Assembly: GCF_002865645.1 (NCBI RefSeq)
Contig: NW_020194512.1
Span: 3,389,183 to 3,453,182, forward strand
From: Hyaloscypha bicolor E
Lineage: Eukaryota; Ascomycota; Leotiomycetes; Helotiales; Hyaloscyphaceae
Direction: 5' to 3'
Length of the DNA stretch: 64,000 bases
The notes beneath the pieces are model-generated. The model made no database searches, was not told the origin of the DNA, and worked only from the letters and a program-made list of their open reading frames with translations. Made by a program: the position numbers and the translations under genes. Shown here in pieces: positions 51,331 through 61,105 of this stretch (the first letter of the stretch is position 1; every line of letters begins with the position of its first letter).

Positions 51331-54300
51331 GTTTTCTTTATAAAAAGAACTAGTAAAGTAAAAAGAGTCTAACTAGCTTTAATAAAGCTTTTAGCCAGAT
51401 TCTCTTTTAAAAAATATTTAATTTCTAGAAGCTCTTAAATAAACTACTACTAAAGGAATTAATATCTAATACTTTTAGTTTCTTTTAGGCCTTTAATCTA
51501 GATCTTATAATTATATAGTCTATAGAAAGAAAGGATATTAGATTTCTTTTTAAAGAAAACTGAGATATATTTTTTAAGTTCCGGAAATAATATCTTCTAT
51601 AATTACTAAAGCTCTATTTCTTCTAGTTATTAATTTTCTAGACTAGAGATAGCTTCTTTTTTCCGAGCTTTAAGCTCTTTATTAATCTTATAAATAGAGA
51701 TTCGACTAATAATATTATCTTTTCTCTTAGTTATATAATTAAATACTATAGAGATAAGAATAGCTAAGTCTAATATTTACTCTTTATTAAGAACTTCTTT
51801 TTGCTTTTTTAGCTTTTACTTAGATATTATATTTTGCTCAGGCTATAAAAGCTTCTTTTATATAGTCTTATATAATTTCCTCTAATTAGTTTAAAAGAAA
51901 AAAGACTACTTTAGAATAGAAGATTTCTAGAAATAGCTTATAATAGAATCTTATTAATTAGTATTCTTTTAATATTTCTTATTAGATTACTTCTCTAGCT
52001 ATTACTATAAAGTACTAATAATATAATTGAATTATATAGATTTAGGCTTATTCTTTAGTTATATAAGCTTATATCTTCTATAATTAACTAGAATATTAAT
52101 ATATACTACTTATTTTTTACTAAAGATAATATTATAATCTCTAAGATTTAGAATAATTATAGGTATATTAATACTTTATCTATTAATTAGAAATAAGACT
52201 TTTATATATTTCTTAGTAAACTTAGCTAACTTTCTATTAAAACCGCATATAGTATAGGGTAAGAGAAAGAATTATAGTTTTATTTCTAAAAATTACTTTA
52301 TAAGCTAAATAAGCTTTATATTAATAAAAGTATAACTATTAGCTCTAGTATTAATAAGGGAAAAAAACTTAATTTCTAATTTATTTATACTAATAATATA
52401 GGATATTATAAGAATATTTCTTCTTATTAGATAAGTTAAGTTAATTTTTACTAAATTTATATTATAAGTCCCTAAAGTAGAAACTTTCTTTAGAGATAAT
52501 TATTTTCTAGTTTTATATTAGAATTAGAGCTCAAATTCTCTAAATACTTTACTAAAATAATATACTCTAGTAAAATAGAAACTAAGCCCGGCTTAATTCT
52601 AGAAAGAGCTATTTTAGTTTCCTTACTATATAAAAGCGGATAGTATCTAGTATAGTAGCCAAACTTATTATAGTTAAAATACTTAATAGTTAAGAGATTC
52701 TCGGTTTTTATAGTATATTACTTATACTTATAAGGAAGTATATACTTAATAAAAGTAATTAATATAGGCTTCTTTTTAGAAATATATTTCTTAGAAATAT
52801 ATAGAAATATAGTACTAGAAATAAACTTAGCTAGAATAGTTTTTACTTTCTTATACTTCTTAGTCTTCTTATATATAGCCTTAATTTACTAATTATTAAT
52901 AATATAGTACTAAATAAAGCAAGTAGTATTAATAGAAGAATTATTATAGTATATATATACTAATTTCTAGAGTTTTAGTAAGAGCTTCTTATTTAGTTTA
53001 TATTTAATATCTTAAAGACTAATACTGCTTTCTATAGATAATTATAAGAAAAAAGTATAGAATTCCTGAAATACTTAACTAGAGTATATTTAAAGCTTAC
53101 TAAAATTATAGCAAGTATTCTATATCTTATTAAGGTTAGATAATAGCTTCTTTAGGTAAAAGTAGAACTCTAAGAGCTAATAATACTAATTCGGATTATC
53201 TTTATTTATATAAGAATTAGTTAGGGCAAGAGTATTACTAGTAAGTTTACTAGAAATATAAATAATCTTAAGATCCTTTAAAAAATATAAATTAGTATTT
53301 CCTTATAGCTTATTCTTAATCTAAACTAGCTAGTTATTAAAAATAGTATAATCTCTAGTAAAGAGAATTAGATCTAGAAGCTTAGTAATTCTAGTATTTC
53401 TAAAGAAAGTATAAGATATAAGAGATTCTAAATAGAAACAAGTAAGAGATAGTTCGGAATTCTTTTAAGAAAGGTTTAGAATCGTTAAAGCAAATAGAAT
53501 AAAAGTAGTTAGAATTACTATAAGCCAATTTACTATAGCTATATAGTATTTGATTTTGTTCTCGAGCTTAGTATTATAGAGCTTAGTATTCTCGAGAATA
53601 GCTTTATTATAATTATAGGTATTTTTATATAAAATAGCTTTTTAGATATTCTTCTAATAGCTTTTTATAATAATATTAATATCTGAGAATAAGATATTAG
53701 GTTTCTTAGCCTATTTATATAACTTTCTAGTAGTAATATAGTTATTAGTCTCTAAGAGCTTTATAATAAAAATAGAGGATTCTATTTCTATAGATTTATT
53801 TATAAATTTTCCAGAAATACTAATAAGATATTCGGTTCGGGAAAGGCTATTAACGGAATAACCTGAACTAGTAGAAGCTTTACCGGAAGCCTTAGTAGAA
53901 GTTAATATAGTTTCTAGTTATATAGTATTTTAGGAAATTAATCTATTATATTTTTCCTTTACTATATTCTCTCTAGTAATATTATTACTAGTATATATAT
54001 AGGGCCTATAAAGTTATAGGATAGGGCTTAAAAGTAATAGTTAGATTACTAGCCTATATATACCTATTACTTTAGAACTTAATTAAATAATAGCCTTTAT
54101 TCGAGGTTCTTTAATTTTATGGTTTTCGGAAGAATTTCTAATATATTACTAGTATATATTTATAAAGATATAAATACCTGATTTCTTTAAGAATTCTAAA
54201 GCTTTTTGCTTTTATTATTCTAGAGTCTATTACTTGTATTTCTGAGATTCTATTATCTTAGTAATACCTATATTACTAATAGTTCTAAATTAGTTTATTT

Positions 54301-54342
54301 AAAATCCTTTATAAGATTAAAAAAAGAAAGCTTTAAATACTA

Positions 54343-54640
54343 TTATAGGTATAGTATTTAAGGCTTGGAAAGTAAAATAAAAGATTTCTTATAAAAACAA
54401 TTTAAAGCTAAAGAAAAGAAAACTAGAATATAGGAAGCTATAAAGAAATATATATATTCTATAGTATACTAGTTTATAAAAGGCTTAGCTTTCTAAATAT
54501 CTCTAGTATATTTCAAGTATATTTCTTTAGTAAAGTAGCTATATTATATATATCTAGAAGGTAATAGAATATAGGTAACGGGATATAAGTAATAGAATAT
54601 AGGTAACTATATTAGCTAATAAGATTAAAAGCTGAATTAT
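54343..54640 (-). repeat. Element C 5' LTR
   Basis: Direct repeat of 41,725-42,001 plus 48,166-48,190. It carries tandem ATATAGGTAAC / GATATAAGTAATAG units near 54,560-54,610, a motif also seen in the Copia-like LTR. Confidence 0.65.
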
Positions 54641-54664
54641 AATAATTATACTAATAATATCTTT

Positions 54665-57189
54665 ATAATATTTTCAAGAATAATAAAATAGCTAAAAAAT
54701 ACATTTCTTAAGTTAGTAAAGTATAATAACTAGTTCTTATAAGCTATAGTATTAAAGTTTAGAATATTAAAAAAACTTAGGCAGTTATAAAAGACCTATT
54801 AATACTAGAAAAAATAGTTATAATTACTAAATTTAATATAAATATTTTAGATAAGCTAAGTAATATATATAATAAGCTCTTAAAATAGAAAACCTTTATT
54901 AGAAACGGAACTAGACTAGAATTAACTAAGGAAAAGCTAAAGAACTACTAAGCTAATAATAGGAAATTCGAGAATATTATTAAAGGCATTTCTAAAAGTA
55001 GATAAAAGAAGCTTAATAAGATTAAGACTATAGTAAATAGTCTTAATACTAAAAATTAGAATAGAATTATATTATATAATAAAGCTTTTAGCTAATATAT
55101 TAATAATATCTATAATAATTTTAGTAAGAATATTTATAAGAAGTTATATTTTTTTTTTAAAATAAAAGCTTTAGTATATAAAGCTATTTAGTTAATTAAT
55201 AAAGCTATTTTAGAATATATTAAGAATAAGAAATATTAGAATACTAGTATATTTATTAAATTAGATATTACTAAGGTATTTAAATATATTAAAGCTATTT
55301 CGGAACCTGGAAAATTAGAGTTTAAGCTACTATTAGCTAATAATCTTAAAGCTAGAAAGTATATCTTTAATACTTCTGGAATTCTAATTAAGGAAACTTA
55401 TAGTAATAAGCCTTTTTCTACTTTCCGAAATAAGCCTAAAAAATAGGCTCCTATTATAATTTTAGCTTTAATTTAACCGGATCTAGCTAAGAAAAATAGA
55501 GCTAATTTAATAAAATCTAGTAAGAAAACTACTAGTAAAGCTAGTAGAACTAGTAAGACTAGTAGAACTAGTATAATTAGATAAGAAGAACCTAGTAAGA
55601 ATAGAAAATAAGCTAAGCCTAAAACTTCTAATAAATAATAGAGATCTAAGTACTAGACTAAATATAAGATTAGTAAAATAGAAGAAAGTAAAAGAAAGCT
55701 CTTTATACTAAAGAAAAAGATACTATCTAAAAAGACTTCTTTAACTATATCTAGAACTAAGAAATAGAAAACTAGAAATATTAAGTTTAGAGAACTTAAT
55801 AAAGATATTTAGTATACTTATAAGATACTAGCTAAATAGAAATTAATACTTACTTAGTAAAATAAGTATATTTTTAAAAAGATATATAGTAATATTATAG
55901 AATCTATTTATAAATAAGAATATTACAGAATTAAAGATAAATTCCTTAAAGCTTTCTATATAATATATACTTAGTAATTTGCTAATACTCTTTCTATTAA
56001 TATATAAGAAATTAAGGATACTTTAAAGCTAGTTACTGAAATCTATAAAGTTACTAAAATCTATAAAGTTACTAAAGTCTATAAAGTTACTAAAATCTAT
56101 AAAGTTACTAAAATCTATAAAGTTACTAAAGGCAAGAAGTATATTTCTATTATTTAGATAAATAAGAAAATACGGGATTTCTTTTTTAAAATCTAGGAAA
56201 TTAAATAATATAAATATAAGTACCATATTTCTAATTAATTCTGCCTTAATTTATAGCTTTAATTCAATATTATAGTTCTTATTTCTGAGTCTAGTACTAT
56301 TAATTTAGATATAAATAACTATATTTATAAGAAAAATTACCTAAAGTAAATTAAGAAGCTTAATATTCGAGAACTCTTAATAAAAGAAATAGAAATACTA
56401 TAGTTTTATTTCTAAAATAATATATTAATATATAAAGATTTTAGTAATAGCTATTTTATCTTAGCCTCTTAATTTTTAATAGCAGATCTATTAATATAGC
56501 TTGGATTTTATAAGGTATTAAGTAAGTATTCTATTTATTTAGTTATTTACTTTTAGCTAGCCTAATACTTTATTTCTGGAAATATTAATTATAATTAGTA
56601 TAAAGGTAATACTAAAGATCTGGCTATTACTAAAGCTTTAAGTAGCGAATTTTATTTTAATAAAGAGTATTAGAATATTGGCTATATTTTCCTTATAAAT
56701 TATAAGAAGGCTATTACCTTTAGTAAAAAGTTTTTTAAAGATATTAATTACTTTTCTATTTCTAATAAATTTAAGCTATAAGTAGCTAAGAAATTAAGCA
56801 AGTATCTATTAAAGGTAATAAGAGAAAAGACTTCGAATATAGTCTATATAACTAGATAAATAAATACCTTTAGCTAGGTAATCTATAAGTCTAAAATTAT
56901 AGAAAAGTATTAATTCTCAGATAATATATAAGTTAAAAAATAGCTTAATAATAATTTGCTACTTAATAGGCCTTTTACTATAATTCTAATAAGTCTAGTT
57001 ATTATTAAGAATAGAATATATAAAAATGAAGTATTCTATAAGATTATTAAAACCTCTTATCTAGAGCTTTCCTCTCTTATTAAAAGTCGATTTAAGAATA
57101 CTATAAATAATACGAAATTTGAAGAAGCTATTTATTTAGAGTATATTAGTATAATTTATAATATAATTTGCTATAATAAGCTTTTTTAA
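54665..57189 (+). pseudogene. Accessory ORF of the large Gypsy element, copy B
   Basis: Nearly 2.5 kb of coding-like sequence on the same strand as pol, between the nested element C and the 3' LTR. It stays open if TAG/TAA are read as lost Gln, and ends at a stop at 57,187-57,189; the last 77 codons are uninterrupted. The N-terminal part is Lys/Glu-rich and coiled-coil-like (NRKFENIIKGISKSR). The middle is Lys/Ser/Thr-rich (SSKKTTSKASRTSKTSRTS), followed by five IYKVTK repeats. The C-terminal part has YFISGNINYNQYKGNTKDLA. No known domain was recognised. Copies A and D carry it too, so it belongs to the element. Confidence 0.55.
56041..56130 (+). repeat. 18-bp minisatellite, five units
   Basis: ATCTATAAAGTTACTAAA five times in exact tandem, with one G for A in the third unit, encoding IYKVTK. 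Copy A has about one unit at the matching place (near 15,220-15,257). Confidence 0.9.
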
Positions 57190-57489
57190 TATCCTATAGT
57201 AAAGACAGAAATTAAGTAATAGTTAAAGGCAAATACTAATTAATATAGAGAACTATATTGGATTTAGTATAAGAATATAGCTAAGCAGGTTCGAATTATT
57301 TTTAAGTAAGTTCGGGAATATAAAATAAGATTATTTAAGAGTAATAAGTCTTATTTTAGATATATAAAAAAGAAATTAGATTAACTAATAATAGAGAATT
57401 CTAAATATTTTATTATTTTAGATTCTAAATAGAATTTTTCTATTATTTTTAGTATTTAGGAAATAAGTATAAATAAATAAGAAGTCGGA

Positions 57490-57778
57490 TATAATATAGC
57501 AGGCTATACTTATTAAAAATTATATTATTTTAATAGTTTTAAGATTTAGGTTATATAATAAAGACTATAGCCTTTTATATATAACTTATAGAAATTATAT
57601 AAGAAAGCTAGTTTTTCTATAGACTTAGAGAAAAATTCTTTATAAGTATTTAATTAATTAAGCTTTTATATATTATATACTATTTATACTTTACTATTTA
57701 TACTTTTAATTTATTATTTTACTATTAAATTATATTTTATACTCTAGTATACTTTATATGGGTTTTTGTCTTATTATA
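57490..57778 (+). repeat. Copy B 3' LTR
   Basis: 289 bp. Reverse complement of 13,579-13,867 with high similarity. Starts TATAATATAGCAGGC and ends TTTTTGTCTTATTATA. The palindrome is at about 57,549-57,590. Confidence 0.7.
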
Positions 57779-60700
57779 GTTTCTTTCTTATATTAGCTAA
57801 TATAAATAAGCTAGAGATCTATTTTAATAATCTTACTAATTATTTTATTACTTTTACTAGATATTTTATATTTATAATATAATATTTTAGATACTTTTTC
57901 CTGCTTTAAATATTATATTATAAAGCTTTATATCCGAATTCTTTATTTATAATTCCTGCTTTCTTATAGAGATTAAATTATAATATCTATATTATTATTT
58001 TAGTTATTTATTTATTAGTAAGCTCCAAAATATATTAGAATAAGCAGGCTATAATATTTATATAAAGTACTATAAATAATACTAGAAATTCGAGTAATTA
58101 CTAAAATAATTCAAGTTTAATCTAAAAAATAATATTAGCTTTAATTATTCTATTATTATTAATATTTTCTATATTTCCGGTAAGTTTATATTTTATATTA
58201 TTAATAAAGATATTTAATATTAAGCCGACTAATAGCTCTAAAATATTAGTATATTATATATTTGGGATAGTTTAAAGTACTATTAAATTAATATTTATTT
58301 AGGCTCTTTTAATTAGATTATAATAGATACCGGAAAGTAGTTTACTAGTAAGAAGTTTATTTAGCTTATAAATATTATAGGAACTAAAATTAAAATTATT
58401 TCTATAGAAGCTTATAATTTTATTAAAGTTATAGAATATTACTATAGCCTAATTTAATATATTTATTTTATTATTATAGCCGAAATTAATAGAATTAATA
58501 AGAATACCATATTTTAAATAGCTTTTAAAGCTATTAATAATTCTATTAGATCTAATAATATTATTTTAATTCTTTTAATTTATAGTACTTTATCTTAAAT
58601 AACTAAATATAATATCTTATTACTAACTATATTATAATAATTAGTAGTATTTAAGAAGGTAATAGTAGAAATTCAGAAGCTTTAAGCTAGATACTAGATT
58701 ATAAATACCCTAAATACCCGAAATAATTCTAATATTACTAATATTTATAAACTTATCTTAAATTCGAATATTTTTATATAATATAAAGAAAATACTAGTT
58801 AATCTAGTAATTAAAATAGACTATATAAACTAGTAGCTATTAATAGAGAAAACTATATATAAGTTCTATTATATAGTAATACTATTTTCTATTTAATCTT
58901 TATAAAACCCTTTTATATAGGGGATATTATAGTTATTACTAATAGCCCCGAATCTGAATCTATTTCCGAATTCTATAATAAAGCTAAAAGTAATATAGAT
59001 ATAATTTCTTTTACTATTTCTACTATTCTACTAAAGTATAATAGAGAATATTTTTATAAAACCCCGGATATTATAGTATTTCTTTAGAATAATAATCTAT
59101 ATAAGAACTTCTATTAAATTAAAATTACTAGCCTTTTAGAAAAGAATATATTTAAAGTTATTTTTAGATTTTAGATACTAAAGAAAATATATATTTTTAA
59201 CTTCTAATTTATTAATAAAATTAAAAATAAAAATATAAAAAAAGAGTTTAAAAAGTCGAAACTAGTTATCTAAATTTATAATAATAGTAAGAAATATATA
59301 GTATTAATATAATTACCTATTATTTAATATATTAACTAGAGAATTATTTTCTATATTATTATTATAATAATAAATATTATAGAATTATATTTATATAATA
59401 TCTTATAAGCTTATATCTAATTAATAACTTTATTTAACTATAACTTTTATATTAACCTACTTTATAAGCTTACTAGAAAGCTAAATCTGAAAAATAATTC
59501 TATTTTAAAAGTTATAAAACTATTATATAATATATTAGAAACTAGAAACTACTAGTTTAAGACTTATTATTTCTATTATATTAATAAGCTTTCTATAAAA
59601 TAATTAACTTATAACTCTTACTTTCTTTATAATAAGTAATTCTTTGGAATTATTAGCTTTTAAACTAGTAATATTCTATTTATTAGAACTAATAATTTTA
59701 TAAAAATAAAATAACTAAAGTTTTAAGAAACTAAGTTTTTAGCTAAAAAGTATAAATACTTTATTTCTAACTATAATCTTAAGTTTAATAGAGGTATTAT
59801 CTATATAGATACTACTGGAATTATTCTTATATAAAAATACTAGTATAAGAACCTCTAAATTATTTCTATAAAGAATATTACTATTATAAATAATAGAAGT
59901 ACTATTTATTAAGATTTCGCTATTAAGAACTAATATATTACCTAATATACTAAAGAAGTATATATTATATTAGTCTATTAACTAGAAACTTTATATAATT
60001 TATTAATTATTACTTAAGCTATTAAATTCTCGGAAACTAATATAAAAGTATTTAATAGTAAATTAAAAATATTACTAGAGAACTGAAATTTATAAAGCTA
60101 GTAAAGAAGTTTTTATATTTAATTATTTTTATAGCTACTTTATCTATAAATAATAGAGATCTCTTTTTTAAATTAGATATATTCTAGTTCTAGTAAATAG
60201 AACTAGATATATTAATATTATTTACTAGTTCTTTACTAAATATAAAAGAATTACTAGAAGTATTCTAGCTTTAGAACTTTATAATATAGCTTATAGCTTT
60301 AATATAGATACTTTAGTTAAATCTATAATTAATAGAATATTAGAAATAGAACTATTACTAGTAATCTATATAGATTCGAAATTATTATATAAATGCCTTA
60401 TTAAATTAGAAACTACTCGAGAAAAATATCTAATAATTAATATAATATATCTTTACTAGATATATAAATAATGAAAGATTATAATAGTTAAATAAATTAA
60501 AGAAGAATTGAATTCTACCGATTCTATAATGAAATTAAAGCTAATAAATACCTTTAAGTATCTAATTAATACGAATACTATATAATTAGATATAGAGAAA
60601 TAGATCGAGTATTAATAAAACAGGAAATAGATATATAAAATAGAGGAATATTATAGAAGAGAAAGTTATATATAAAAGGCTTAATAGCTTTTAGTATATA

Positions 60701-61105
60701 ACTAAAACCTTAGAAATAATATAGATATATAGAATATTTAGGAAATCTAGTACTAGACTAAATTAGAGAATTTATATATAATTAGAGAAAAGTTTTTTAT
60801 TTTTTATTTTTTAGAGAGTTTCTAGTATTAGTATAACTATTTCTTTAGAAGTTATATATATAATTATAAGATATAAAATATAGGATATAAATAATAGAAT
60901 ATAAAATATAAGATATAGTTATATAATTCTATATTCTATAAATAACTCAACTAGTAGATTAGACATTATTAGGCTTAGTAAATTTAAGGATTATATATTA
61001 ATATTATAATATTATATTCTCTATTTCTGAATAATAACTTTACTAATTTTAATATAATAATATTTTTATAATTATATAATAGTATTATATATTACTAGTA
61101 AACTA
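57779..61105 (+). mobile_element. Copia-like retrotransposon (integrase, RT, RNase H, 3' LTR)
   Basis: Plus-strand reading with RIP stops. Integrase at about 58,310-58,620 (IIIDTGKQFTSKKF, TKIKIISIEAYNFIKVIE, FKAINNS). RT at about 59,050-60,000 (ISFQTSNILFIRT where relatives have LQTDDTLFL, then KFLAKKYKYF, LKFNRGII). RNase H at about 60,130-60,620 (RITRSILALELYNIAY, YIDSKLLYKCLIKLETT, NSTDSIMKLK). The 3' LTR covers about 60,655-61,105. The 5' end is missing; the element abuts the Gypsy copy B LTR. Confidence 0.75.

Larger units (their letters stand above)
41725..54640 (-). mobile_element. Ty3/Gypsy LTR retrotransposon C, nested in copy B
   Basis: Direct LTRs at 41,725-42,001 (continued at 48,166-48,190) and 54,343-54,640. 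RT (about 51,330-50,700) and integrase (about 49,480-49,060) are on the minus strand. The flanks rejoin the copy B sequence when compared with intact copy A near 16,640-16,680. A short AACTATTAT/AATAATTAT-like duplication may be the target site. Without the 6.1-kb insert in its LTR, C is about 6.8 kb, a normal size. Confidence 0.7.
31744..57778 (+). mobile_element. Gypsy-like LTR retrotransposon, copy B, split by nested elements
   Basis: LTRs at 31,744-32,003 and 57,490-57,778. Once the nested element C (41,725-54,640) is removed, about 13.1 kb remains, matching copy A. Order on the plus strand: gag-like region with a knuckle-like segment near 33,850, protease, RT, integrase, the insertion site of element C, then the accessory ORF. 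All coding parts carry RIP stops. Its 5' LTR lacks about 31 bp near the internal edge compared with the other LTRs. Confidence 0.7.

Noticed and set aside
56029..56226. 65-codon minus-strand frame with repeated SNFIDF-like units
   Set aside because: It is the opposite strand of the 18-bp minisatellite in the accessory ORF.
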